DNA of 41,644 nucleotides from SZUA-365 sp034002405 (GTDB lineage: Bacteria > Bacteroidota > Ignavibacteria > SZUA-365): positions 1 to 41,644 of the forward strand of contig JAVFAS010000029.1 of the NCBI GenBank assembly GCA_034002405.1, written 5' to 3'. Below are positions 34,098 to 41,644 of this stretch, piece after piece (within the stretch, counting starts at the first letter, position 1; every line of letters begins with the position of its first letter). Made by a program: the position numbers and the translations under genes. The notes below the pieces were generated by a model. The model saw only the letters and a list, made by a program, of their open reading frames with translations, was not told the origin of the DNA and ran no database searches.

Positions 34098-35309
34098 ATG
34101 ACCGCGAACGTTTCCCGCACGCATTCGAAACGCATGGGAATGGCGACACTTCTTGGCGGCGCGGTGCTGTTCGCGCTTGCGATCGTCTATGCCGTCGGAG
34201 GTTTTTCCTGGCTCACGACGGATGGCCACGCCACGCCGGGCGATGATCGCGCCGACGTCATGGCGCCGGAGGGAACATGGTTGCAGCGAGCCTATCTGAT
34301 TGACGGCCTGTTTCACAAGGTATACACCGCCGGCTGGGAAGGAGCCAACGGTGCGATCGGCGATGCGCATCTGTTTGCCGTGACCGGCGACAGCAGTCTT
34401 TTGCGCTTCCATACCGAAATGCACCCCATGAAGGATCTCTTCAACGGGACGTGGGTCGATGACCGGGCATGGGCGGCGCTGGCCGAGCTGTACTGGTGGG
34501 ATTTCACGGGACGCACGCGGCGCGATCTCGTCGAGAGCGCGGAACTGCGCTATATGGAAGCCAAAATGCAAGGGCGGCTCTCCAGCCATGAGGGGTACTG
34601 GAGCTGGTATAACTGGCCACCACAATCGGACGTGCGCGACCAGATCTTCACCAACAGCAACATGAACCAGATGGTGAATGTCGGCTGCCGGCTCTACGAA
34701 GCCACGGGAAAGAAGGAATATCTCGACGATGCACTTCGGGTGTGGAACGGGGACGGGAACACGCCCGGTATCGAACAGACACTGTATCATGGCGACGGGC
34801 GGTGGGTCGGGGCCCGCGGACCTGCCGCGTTCGGCAAACAGCTGCCCTGGGAGGGCATGTCGTATTGCAGCATCGGTGCCGCGATGTATCACGTGACAAA
34901 GGATCCGAAATACCGCGACATCGCCGTGGCGACAGCGCGCCGGGTGCTCGATCCCGCGAACGGCTGGATTCATCCCACGGATTATTATCAGCTCCGGATG
35001 GATGGGAACGGCGCCTTTGTGCATTTCGCCTTGGATGCGTACATGCTCGATCCTGACGCGCTTGCCGATGTGCCCGGAAAAATCGAACGCATGCTCGAAC
35101 ATGTCTGGACCAATAATTTCGGGCGCGCACGCGTCACCCTGCACCGGACATCGGATCATGGCATCCGTAACGGGTGGAACCCGCTGGGGGGGGAGGATGG
35201 CTACGGCGTCGATGAAGTTGGAACCGTGCACCCTCAATCCCAGGCCGTGCGTGCCTTCGGGGTGTTTGCCTATGTGCTGCATGAATACCTCGGCGGAGGG
35301 ATACGATAA
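34098..35309 (+). CDS. GH76-like (alpha-mannanase/six-hairpin) glycosidase, membrane-anchored
   Basis: The protein is about 403 aa from ATG 34098; a GTG at 34032 or ATG at 34050 would extend it by up to 22 residues and no ribosome site decides. A single N-terminal membrane helix (MATLLGGAVLFALAIVYAVGG) anchors or exports it. The body shows the alternating helices of (alpha/alpha)6 glycosidases. It has VDDRAWAALAELYWWDFTGR (adjacent aspartates where GH76 has its catalytic pair), TNSNMNQMVNVGCRLYEATGKKEYLDDALRVWN and similar TPR-like helices to the end. Endo-alpha-mannan or related glycan cleavage is inferred; the family could also be a GH76-like relative with another substrate. It is followed after three bases by the YdjM-type gene, so they are coupled. 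Confidence 0.65.
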   Translation: MTANVSRTHSKRMGMATLLGGAVLFALAIVYAVGGFSWLTTDGHATPGDDRADVMAPEGTWLQRAYLIDGLFHKVYTAGWEGANGAIGDAHLFAVTGDSSLLRFHTEMHPMKDLFNGTWVDDRAWAALAELYWWDFTGRTRRDLVESAELRYMEAKMQGRLSSHEGYWSWYNWPPQSDVRDQIFTNSNMNQMVNVGCRLYEATGKKEYLDDALRVWNGDGNTPGIEQTLYHGDGRWVGARGPAAFGKQLPWEGMSYCSIGAAMYHVTKDPKYRDIAVATARRVLDPANGWIHPTDYYQLRMDGNGAFVHFALDAYMLDPDALADVPGKIERMLEHVWTNNFGRARVTLHRTSDHGIRNGWNPLGGEDGYGVDEVGTVHPQSQAVRAFGVFAYVLHEYLGGGIR

Positions 35310-35312
35310 GCG

Positions 35313-36362
35313 ATGGACTTTGTCACGCAGGTCACACTTGGCGCGGCGGTCGGACAGGCGACCATGCACCGCGAACTCGGCAACAAGGCGGCACTCTGGG
35401 GCATGCTCGGGGGCGCATTGCCGGATCTCGACGTACTTGCCTATCCGTTGCTCGATCCCGTCGCCCAGCTCGCGTGGCATCGCGGCATTTCGCATGGCAT
35501 CCTCCTCACGGTCGTGCTTTCTCCGCTACTCGGTTGGCTGATCGCCCGGATCCACGCGGGCCGAATCACACTCGAGAAGACCACCTTCTTCGTGTTCCTG
35601 GCTCTGGCATCACACATCCTCATCGACCTGTTCACGACCTATGGCACGCAGGTCTTCGCACCATTCGATTCCACCCCGTACTCTTTCAACACCCTGTTCA
35701 TCATCGATCCGCTGTATACGCTGCCATTGCTGATCTTTCTGCTCTGGTCGCTTTTCCCGGGAGAAACGCGCGCGCGGATGTTTCGCAACGCGGCGGGACT
35801 GATATTCTCGAGTGCCTATGTCATCGTCGCCCTGCTGCTGAAATTCAGCACGCTGAGCGCGTTCGAACGGGCGCTTGACGCGCGGCAGATCGTGCCGCAA
35901 CGCATCATGACCACCGCCACCCCGTTCAATACCCTGCTCTGGCGCTGTGTGGCCGAAACGGGCGACGGCTTTCACATCGGCTACCGTTCCGTCTTTGACA
36001 CGCGGGAGGCGGTGTCCTTCTGGTACGTCCCACGCAACGACGAACTGCTCGCGGCGTTCGAGGGACAACGCGCGCTCGAAACGCTGCGTTGGTTCAGCGA
36101 CGGCTGGTACAGCGTGCAGGCCGACGACGAGGGCATTCACTTCCACGACCTGCGTTTTGGCGAATTCGACACGACGGATCCGGCGTTGAATTTCGGACTC
36201 GGTAATCCGGTGAATCTCGAATACACGTTCAGTTTCCGCTTCGTCGAGACCGGCGCGGCGGATGGCCCCGAGCGCTATACCATCGATCAGGCCGATTTTC
36301 GCATCGAAGGGGGGATGGATGTCCTTGCCATGCTCTGGAAGCGGATCAAGGGAATGCCGTAG
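35313..36362 (+). CDS. YdjM/YbcI-family membrane-bound metal-dependent hydrolase
   Basis: The 349-aa protein has about five membrane helices in the first 190 residues. The DUF457/YdjM motifs are present: GALPDLDVLAYP, WHRGISHGILLT and ASHILIDLFTTYGTQVFAPF. The Asp and His residues of these blocks resemble a zinc-dependent phospholipase-C-type site. The last 150 residues form a soluble domain (GFHIGYRSVFDTREAVSFWYVP...) found in long members of the family. It starts three bases after the GH76-like gene stop, so both are probably translated together. Biochemical activity in this family is essentially uncharacterised. Confidence 0.88.
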   Translation: MDFVTQVTLGAAVGQATMHRELGNKAALWGMLGGALPDLDVLAYPLLDPVAQLAWHRGISHGILLTVVLSPLLGWLIARIHAGRITLEKTTFFVFLALASHILIDLFTTYGTQVFAPFDSTPYSFNTLFIIDPLYTLPLLIFLLWSLFPGETRARMFRNAAGLIFSSAYVIVALLLKFSTLSAFERALDARQIVPQRIMTTATPFNTLLWRCVAETGDGFHIGYRSVFDTREAVSFWYVPRNDELLAAFEGQRALETLRWFSDGWYSVQADDEGIHFHDLRFGEFDTTDPALNFGLGNPVNLEYTFSFRFVETGAADGPERYTIDQADFRIEGGMDVLAMLWKRIKGMP

Positions 36363-36409
36363 GCAGAAGGCAGGAGTGGTTCAGTTCCTCGGCACAAGAT
36401 GGGTGTTTG

Positions 36410-36484
36410 CGCCCTGAACGGGCGAAGTGTCAATGGCCAGGCCTTCAGGCCTGGGTGAGCGGTCGGCTCTTTCTCCACTCACCC
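36410..36484. repeat. Paired hairpins (REP-like) between convergent genes
   Basis: CGCCC-TGAAC-GGGCG (36410-36424) and CCAGGCC-TTCA-GGCCTGG (36437-36454) are two perfect hairpins 12 bases apart. Then GGGTGAG (36453-36459) can pair with CTCACCC (36478-36484), which overlaps the methyltransferase stop. It sits exactly where a plus-strand and a minus-strand transcript converge, so it may be a two-way terminator. From memory, similar 'CGCCCTGAA...GGGCG / CCAGG...CCTGG' blocks recur in several bacterial genomes as dispersed repeats. Confidence 0.6.
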
Positions 36485-37219
36485 AATCCTCACCACGAGA
36501 TCCGTGCTTTCCGATGTGAAGGGAGCGAACCGCAGGGATCCGAAGACATCGATCGATGCAAAACCGGCGTGGCGCGCGGCCGTCTCGAAATGTACCTGGC
36601 GGAAGGGAAACAGCAGCGTTGATTGCAGATTGTGGGAGAGCGTTCCGTCCCCGTCATTGACGGTGAGGATGTTGAAGCGCAGGCGTTCGTCCAGGAAATC
36701 ATAAAATCGGATGATGGTCGCATCCCCATCGCGACGGATATTGACGATGCGTTCGCCTGCGTCGAGGACGCGTTGGTAGTTGAGGAGCTGCACCACCGCG
36801 GTTCCTTTGGCTGCGAGCATCGTGCGCCAGTGCGCGAGCACGGAGAATAATGCATCGAGCGACGGGAGGTGCGGGATGGAATTTCCCAGGCAGAGGATCA
36901 GATCCGCCGGGGGACGAGGAATATCCGTGAGAAAATCACCGGGCAGGAATTCCACGGACACGCCGGCAGCTGCTGCGTGCGCGCGCGCTTTTTCCAGCAT
37001 TCCGTCCGAGACATCGATGCCGGTCACATCCAGCCCGAGCTGCGCAAGCGCCACCGCATGCACGCCCGTGCCGCAGCCCATGTCCACGGCACGCTGTGCG
37101 GGAACGCGCGCGAGCAGATCGGCGAGCAGTTGTCGCTGTCCTGGAAGACGCGACGCAAATTGCGTCATGCCGTCGTACAGATCGGCGAGGTTGTTATAGA
37201 ATGCGGAAGGTTCGAGCAT
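36479..37219 (-). CDS. Class I SAM-dependent methyltransferase
   Basis: The 246-aa protein has motif I RAVDMGCGTGVHAVALAQLG (about 43-62), the acidic end of strand 2 VTGIDVSDGMLEKA, motif II ADLILCLGNSIPHLPS and a C-terminal half with beta strands (FNILTVNDGDGTLSHNLQ). The type resembles glycine/sarcosine N-methyltransferase-like or small-molecule methyltransferases, but the substrate is not readable. It stands alone, convergent with the YdjM-type gene and divergent from the amidase gene. Confidence 0.88.
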   Translation of the reverse strand: MLEPSAFYNNLADLYDGMTQFASRLPGQRQLLADLLARVPAQRAVDMGCGTGVHAVALAQLGLDVTGIDVSDGMLEKARAHAAAAGVSVEFLPGDFLTDIPRPPADLILCLGNSIPHLPSLDALFSVLAHWRTMLAAKGTAVVQLLNYQRVLDAGERIVNIRRDGDATIIRFYDFLDERLRFNILTVNDGDGTLSHNLQSTLLFPFRQVHFETAARHAGFASIDVFGSLRFAPFTSESTDLVVRIG

Positions 37220-37374
37220 GATGCGGTGCTTTTCGGAATGGGATGCATGGAGCGGTCAGTCATCCCAACGGTACCGGGACGGATGACGGGTTGGAAAAAA
37301 AACACCACAACGATGTGAATGGTTCGATGCAGACCGGTGGCGGTCGCACGCAATAGTGCGGAGGCGTGCCATTC

Positions 37375-37403
37375 TTGTCCAGCAGAGGAAAGCTGGCTAT
37401 ATT
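37375..37403 (+). promoter_or_regulatory. Predicted promoter of the amidase gene, possibly giving a leaderless mRNA
   Basis: TTGTCC (37375-37380), exactly 17 bp, then TATATT (37398-37403). The amidase ATG is at 37412, nine bases after the -10. Transcription would start at or a base or two before the start codon, and no Shine-Dalgarno sequence is adjacent. Confidence 0.35.
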
Positions 37404-37411
37404 CCATTGAT

Positions 37412-39676
37412 ATGCAAAAATCCTTCGTTCCGGACCGTATTTCCTTTGTTCCGTTGTGGATTGGCCTTCTCGCCCTGGTGCTTCAGGCGTGTGGTCCGAC
37501 GGTGTATTACGTGCGTCCCCCGCAGTGGCAGGATGCATTCACGCGCGACTCCGTCATCGCCTCGTACCGCGATGTGCTCAAGGATGTGACCGTCTTCATC
37601 GATCCCGGCCATGGTGGCGAGGATCGCGCTGGTGTCGGTCCGGCGGGCGACGTGGTCGAGGCCGACGTGAATCTCCGGGTCGGACTTCTTCTCCGCGATT
37701 ATTTGAAGAAAGCCGGCGCGAACGTATTACTGTCACGCGAGACGGACACAACCGTACCGCTCGAGGCGCGCGCGCAGCAAGCCAATGCATCCGAAGCCGA
37801 CGTGTTCGTATCCATTCACCACAACGCGGCGGGTGACCGGCATACCAACTACACGACGACCTTCTATCATGCGCGGCAGGGACTGCCGGGATACGCACCA
37901 TCGAGCCAGGATCTTGCTCGATTCATTCAGCGCGATCTCTCCTATGCGATGGGCAATCCGGGGCCTCTTGCCTCGTTCGATGGGACGATGAGTGACGACC
38001 TGATCCATCCCGGCGTCGGCTTTTCGGTGCTGCGCAACACGACAATGACCGCCGTGCTCGTGGAATGCGCCTTTTTCACCAGCGCATACGAAGAGCAGCG
38101 GTTGCGTCTGCCGGAATTCAATGCCATCCAGGCTTGGGGGATTTTCCGCGGGATCGGCAAGTATTTCCAAGCCGGGATTCCGCGATTGACCTACGATGCG
38201 CCGCTTGTTTTCGGAGAGGCGAGTCCGAAAATAGACATTCTGGTCAGTGGGGGTGGGGACATCCTCGATGAAAGCATCGTCGTGTATATCGACGGCGAAG
38301 AGCAGGGATTCACCTACAATCGGAAGACCGGGCGGATCGCCGTCGCTGTCGGTCGGGAGCTGTCGCAGGGATATCATCATCTCACCGCGCAGGTCCGCAA
38401 CAGCAATGGAAATTCCTCCGCACCATTCGAGCGCTATTTCGCCGTGGGTAATCCTCCGGTGCTGCTGCGCACCACCACCGATCCCGCCATTCTTCCGCCC
38501 GACCGGAGCGCATTCAGTATCGTCAGCGTGCTCGCGATCGATTCGACCGGCAGTTCCGTCCCCGACGGACTCCCGATCCGATTTCGCAGCAGCAGCGGAC
38601 TCGATACCATGCTGGTGGTGCGGGAGGGGCGCGCCCGGGTCCACGTATTTCCCGATCGTTCGGATCGCGTCACGTTCGATGCATCCAACGGACCAGTGCG
38701 AACCGAGGGCCTGATCACGATCTCAGCGGAGGCGACGTATACCCGCGGCCTCGTGATGGGCACCGATGGCAACGCGATCACACGTGCCGAGTTGCGATTG
38801 CCTGGCGGCATGGTCACCACGACCAGCGAGCGCGGCGAGTTCATTATCGCGGGGAAGGATACCGACGGCATGAAGGTCACGATTTCCGCGCCGGGGTATT
38901 TTGGCCGCACCGAGACCCTGACCGCCCAACCCGTGCAGGATCCCGTGTTGCTCACACCGGTGGCGCGGGGCGTGCTGTTCGAAAAAATCCTCGTGCTGGA
39001 TATTCCCGGCGAGGATGCCGCACCAGACGATCGTATCGACATGCTCGCGTTACGCCATCTCCAACAGCTCCTCACAGCCAGTGGAGCCACCGTGGTCGTG
39101 ACCGAGGGAGAAGGCGCACTCACGCTCAAGGATGCCCTGGCACTGTACACCGGAGCGCCGGTGATCCAGTTCAGCAGCGACGCGACGGACCGGCAGATTA
39201 CCCTGCTGGCCAATGCACTCAACGCAAGCCGTGAATTCGGTGTCCGCATGCAGCGCGTCTTTCCACAATTCACCGGCGTGCCGCTCAATCGATTTGTCCT
39301 TCGCGTCCCCTGGAAGCACGAACTGAAACACAGCATGCAGATCGGTGTGCGGCTTCCCGTTCCCTCCGCGCGCACCTACGCACAGCAGGCCGCGCCACTG
39401 TTTGCTTCCAACATCGCGTGGGCGGTGTACACCGCGATCCTGGCGGCGGAAGGACACGACACCGCGGGAAACAAGCTGATCGAAGTCACCGTGCAGGACG
39501 CGAGCGGGAATGCCGCACCCTACGTGACCGTGCAGCTCAACCATTCCCTCACCTGCGTCACCGACAATGTCGGCATCTGCCGTTTTGTCGGCATGAATAT
39601 CGACGAAGACGAGGTCCGGATCCTGAATTCCGATAATCATGTCGTGAAAGGCGTGCGGACCGAAGTGCTGCGCTGA
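37412..39676 (+). CDS. N-acetylmuramoyl-L-alanine amidase (Amidase_3) lipoprotein with extra C-terminal domains
   Basis: The 754-aa protein starts with a lipoprotein signal (WIGLLALVLQAC, Cys 27). Residues about 58-255 are a complete Amidase_3 domain: VFIDPGHGGEDRAG (Zn His), VVEADVNLR (Zn Glu), VSIHHNA (Zn His) and VLVECAFFTS (catalytic Glu). It cuts the amide bond between muramic acid and the stem peptide. Residues about 260-515 are beta domains, including a carboxypeptidase-regulatory-like fold. Residues about 523-675 look like a second Amidase_3 domain without metal ligands: ILVLDIPGEDAAPDDR, LRHLQQLLTASGATVVVTEGEGALTLKDALALY and VIQFSSDA in the order of the active domain. The end (about 690-754) is another small beta domain. 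Envelope-anchored cell-wall remodelling is expected. The start at 37412 is preferred to the upstream ATG at 37319. Confidence 0.9.
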   Translation: MQKSFVPDRISFVPLWIGLLALVLQACGPTVYYVRPPQWQDAFTRDSVIASYRDVLKDVTVFIDPGHGGEDRAGVGPAGDVVEADVNLRVGLLLRDYLKKAGANVLLSRETDTTVPLEARAQQANASEADVFVSIHHNAAGDRHTNYTTTFYHARQGLPGYAPSSQDLARFIQRDLSYAMGNPGPLASFDGTMSDDLIHPGVGFSVLRNTTMTAVLVECAFFTSAYEEQRLRLPEFNAIQAWGIFRGIGKYFQAGIPRLTYDAPLVFGEASPKIDILVSGGGDILDESIVVYIDGEEQGFTYNRKTGRIAVAVGRELSQGYHHLTAQVRNSNGNSSAPFERYFAVGNPPVLLRTTTDPAILPPDRSAFSIVSVLAIDSTGSSVPDGLPIRFRSSSGLDTMLVVREGRARVHVFPDRSDRVTFDASNGPVRTEGLITISAEATYTRGLVMGTDGNAITRAELRLPGGMVTTTSERGEFIIAGKDTDGMKVTISAPGYFGRTETLTAQPVQDPVLLTPVARGVLFEKILVLDIPGEDAAPDDRIDMLALRHLQQLLTASGATVVVTEGEGALTLKDALALYTGAPVIQFSSDATDRQITLLANALNASREFGVRMQRVFPQFTGVPLNRFVLRVPWKHELKHSMQIGVRLPVPSARTYAQQAAPLFASNIAWAVYTAILAAEGHDTAGNKLIEVTVQDASGNAAPYVTVQLNHSLTCVTDNVGICRFVGMNIDEDEVRILNSDNHVVKGVRTEVLR

Positions 39677-39713
39677 TCGCGCCATACCCCAACCACATCC
39701 CGACGCGAGATCC

Positions 39714-40709
39714 ATGCTCAACCACATCTGGCTCGCCTTGATCGTGATCGGCATTCTCACCGCCGCCGGACGCGACATCTATGAGGTGACGCAGAACAGT
39801 TACGGCAACGGCATGCCCTGGTGGATCGAGTTCGACACCGGCGCGACGGGCGAATCGCCCGCAATCGACGAACGGGGACCCATTCCGCTCCCCGATCCGG
39901 GTCGCGCGACCAACGTGCGACTTCGGATCCCGCGCGAGGAGTTCCGGAAACATTTCCATGACGCCGCCGCCGCCGACGTGGTGCTTTCCGCGACGCTGAC
40001 GATGACGGATGAAAGCCATGGCGTCGCGGTGTGCACGATTGATGCGACCGCACCCGCGCGTCTGGCGGTGATGGCGGAAGCGTCGGGTGGTGAGGGCACA
40101 CTGACCGCCCGGCTCCGGCGGCACGCCGACGGTTGGGAAGCTCGGTTCGAACCGGTGTCGCTCGTGTACCTGCGACGCGTCACCAACGCCGCGTTTGACG
40201 TCGCGGGTGTCGCGGTACAAATCGCCCTCGGTCTGATCGGTATCATGGCATTGTGGCTTGGCGTGATGAAGGTGGCCGAAGCAGCCGGATTGATCGGACA
40301 TCTTGCGCGAGTGGTGCGGCCGCTGACGGTTCGGTTGTTTCCGGACGTCCCACACGATCACCCCGCCGTGGGCGCGATGATCATGAATATCGCGGCGAAC
40401 ATGCTCGGACTCGGAAATGCGGCGACGCCGTTCGGCCTCAAGGCGATGGAGGAACTTGACAGTCTGAACACGAAGAAAGGTGTCGCGACCGATTCGATGG
40501 TCACCTTCCTGGCGCTCAACACCTCGTGCATCACCCTGATTCCTGCCACCGCGATCGCCGTCCGCGCCGCGGCCGGTTCCTCCGATCCCGCCGTGATTAT
40601 CGGCACGTCCTTCCTCGCCTCACTGACCGCCACCATATTCGCCGTGACCATTTCGAAGGGACTTGCCCGCGTGAAGATGTTTCGTTGGGAACGATCGGAG
40701 GCAGAGTGA
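39714..40709 (+). CDS. spmA: SpmA-like nucleoside-recognition (Gate) membrane protein
   Basis: The 331-aa protein has one N-terminal helix (LNHIWLALIVIGILTAAG). After about 145 mostly soluble residues come four or five helices that match SpmA: VQIALGLIGIMALWLGVMKVAEAAGLI, AVGAMIMNIAANMLGLGNAATPFGLKAMEEL and VTFLALNTSCITLIPATAIAVR. In Bacillus SpmA acts in spore-core dehydration, but homologues in non-sporulating bacteria have unknown transport-type roles. The soluble stretch (about residues 25-165) is an insertion relative to short SpmA proteins. Its stop overlaps the start of spmB by one base (TGATG), so the two are coupled. Confidence 0.9.
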   Translation: MLNHIWLALIVIGILTAAGRDIYEVTQNSYGNGMPWWIEFDTGATGESPAIDERGPIPLPDPGRATNVRLRIPREEFRKHFHDAAAADVVLSATLTMTDESHGVAVCTIDATAPARLAVMAEASGGEGTLTARLRRHADGWEARFEPVSLVYLRRVTNAAFDVAGVAVQIALGLIGIMALWLGVMKVAEAAGLIGHLARVVRPLTVRLFPDVPHDHPAVGAMIMNIAANMLGLGNAATPFGLKAMEELDSLNTKKGVATDSMVTFLALNTSCITLIPATAIAVRAAAGSSDPAVIIGTSFLASLTATIFAVTISKGLARVKMFRWERSEAE

Positions 40710-41248
40710 TGGACGTCTTCCGCGGCATTGTCTCGATACTCTCCGCCATCGCGATTCCGGCGCTGATGCTTTTTTTCCTTTCGTACGCGGCGTTTCGAAA
40801 AGTGAAAGTCTACGAAGTCGCGGTCGAGGGCGCGAAGGAGGGGTTCACCATCGCCGTACGCATCATTCCGTATCTCGTACTCATGCTGGTATCCATTGCG
40901 ATCTTCCGTGCGAGCGGCGCGATGGATGTGCTCATCACCCTGCTCCGGCCGCTGACCGATCTGGTCGGCATTCCCGCCGAGTCCCTTCCCATGGCGTTCA
41001 TGCGACCGCTCTCCGGGAGCGGCTCGCTCGGGATCATGACGGAAACCATGCAAGCGTACGGGACCGATTCACCCATTGGCATTCTCGTCTCGACGATGTA
41101 CGGGAGCACCGAGACCACGTTCTACGTCCTCGCGGTGTACTTCGGCGCGGTAGGGATTCGCAACACACGTCACGCGCTGCCGACCGGTCTGCTCGCTGAT
41201 TTCATCGCCTTCCTCGCCGCCGTGTTTTTTGTCGGGGTGATTCTGTAG
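40709..41248 (+). CDS. spmB: SpmB-like nucleoside-recognition (Gate) membrane protein
   Basis: The 179-aa protein (start ATG 40709; the frame is open upstream but only inside spmA) is a membrane protein of about five helices. It has the SpmB signatures AVEGAKEGFTIAVRIIPYLVLMLVSIAIFRASGAMD in part, IPAESLPMAFMRPLSGSGSLGIMTE and STMYGSTETTFYVLAVYFGAVGIRNTRHAL. It presumably works with SpmA as a heteromeric transporter or gate. No sporulation genes are visible here. The gene ends 11 bases before a long tandem array. Confidence 0.92.
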   Translation: MDVFRGIVSILSAIAIPALMLFFLSYAAFRKVKVYEVAVEGAKEGFTIAVRIIPYLVLMLVSIAIFRASGAMDVLITLLRPLTDLVGIPAESLPMAFMRPLSGSGSLGIMTETMQAYGTDSPIGILVSTMYGSTETTFYVLAVYFGAVGIRNTRHALPTGLLADFIAFLAAVFFVGVIL

Positions 41249-41258
41249 CGTCCGGGGG

Positions 41259-41644
41259 AAGTGAGGTTTCATGAACGCACGCCCTTGGCCCGCGCCGGGA
41301 AGTGAGGTTTCATGAACGCACGTCCTTGGCCCGCGCCGGGAAGTGAGGTTTCATGAACGCACGCCCTTGGCCCGAGCCGGGAATAGAGGTTTCATGAACG
41401 CACGCCCTTGGCCCGCGCCGGAGGTGAGGTTTCATGAACGCACGCCCTTGTCCCGCGCCGGGAAGTGAGGTTTCATGAACGCACGCCCTTGGCCCGCGCC
41501 GGGAGGTGAGGTTTCATGAACGCACGCCCTTGGCCCGCGCCGGGAGGTGAGGTTTCATGAACGCACGCCCTTGGCCCGCGCCGGAGGTGAGGTTTCATGA
41601 ACGCACGCCCTTGGCCCGAACCCGGAGGTGTGGGTTCTTGATCG
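41259..41644. repeat. 40-41-bp tandem repeat array, at least nine copies, running to the window edge
   Basis: Units start GAAGTGAGGTTTCATGAACG and continue CACGCCCTTGGCCCGCGCCGG. The ATGAACGCAC cores lie at 41271, 41312, 41353, 41394, 41434, 41475, 41516, 41557 and 41597. Copies differ by single bases or by one missing base, and a degraded copy ends the window (GGTTCTTGATCG). The period is not a multiple of three, and there are no unique spacers, so this is neither coding nor CRISPR. The core is the same as in the 22-bp array near 16.7 kb. Confidence 0.92.

Noticed and set aside
33618..35495. 625-aa minus-strand open frame spanning rlpA start and the glycosidase gene
   Set aside because: Only its downstream end overlaps rlpA in another frame; the rest is antisense to the GH76-like gene with convincing helices.
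41259..41644. Array considered as CRISPR
   Set aside because: The whole 40-41-bp unit repeats head to tail without variable spacers and no cas gene is near.

Overview
The window is GC-rich bacterial chromosome that looks like the FCB group (Bacteroidota, Chlorobi or Ignavibacteria-like lineages). Four things point that way. A secreted protein ends in a type IX secretion (T9SS) type-A sorting domain with the IGQNYPNP signature. The gene order is rplM-rpsI-rpsB-tsf-pyrH-frr. There is a menaquinone-type UbiE/MenG methyltransferase. Several promoter-like sites pair a TTG-type -35 with a TAnnTT-type -10. High GC and some gene types fit an uncultured Ignavibacteria/Kapabacteria-like lineage better than a typical low-GC Bacteroidia, but this is inference. 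No tRNA, rRNA, CRISPR or prophage was recognised.

Layout. 1-5.5 kb: a 5'-truncated acyltransferase, a very large predicted outer-membrane beta-barrel protein and an M29-type aminopeptidase. 5.5-11.8 kb: a complete tripartite RND efflux operon on the minus strand (tetR - tolC-like - adaptor - RND pump). Its genes overlap by ATGA, and related inverted repeats that look like TetR operators sit in front of both tetR and the tolC-like gene. 11.86-16.48 kb: one giant gene, about 1541 aa, joining an AMP-forming acyl-CoA ligase, a long uncharacterised middle and a C-terminal GNAT acyltransferase. This is the most unusual gene here.

16.5-18.5 kb is a repeat and mobile island: a 22-bp tandem array, a G/C-rich palindromic element, an apparently intact IS3-family element (1469 bp, 3-bp target duplication GTG, -1 frameshift signal) and an 8-bp minisatellite. 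18.5-22.5 kb: a minus-strand group menG, a DAHP synthase, a short-chain dehydrogenase-like gene and a SufS-like PLP enzyme. 22.8-27.2 kb: the plus-strand translation cluster rplM-rpsI-rpsB-tsf-pyrH-frr, with a structured rpsB leader and strong hairpin terminators between rpsB/tsf, tsf/pyrH and after frr. The tsf/pyrH one looks like an attenuator.

27.2-34.0 kb, minus strand: a small lipoprotein overlapping a membrane-anchored HdrD-like Fe-S oxidoreductase, a T9SS-exported thioredoxin-like protein, a TraB/GumN protein and RlpA. 34.1-36.4 kb, plus strand: a GH76-like glycosidase followed by a YdjM-family membrane hydrolase. 36.5-41.2 kb: a methyltransferase, a divergent lipoprotein amidase that seems to carry a second, dead amidase-like domain, and overlapping spmA/spmB genes. 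The window ends inside a 40-41-bp tandem array of at least nine copies. Its core ATGAACGCAC is shared with the 22-bp array about 25 kb away.

Many genes concern the cell envelope (efflux, RlpA, amidase, outer-membrane and T9SS proteins). Long antisense open frames are frequent and are explained by GC bias.
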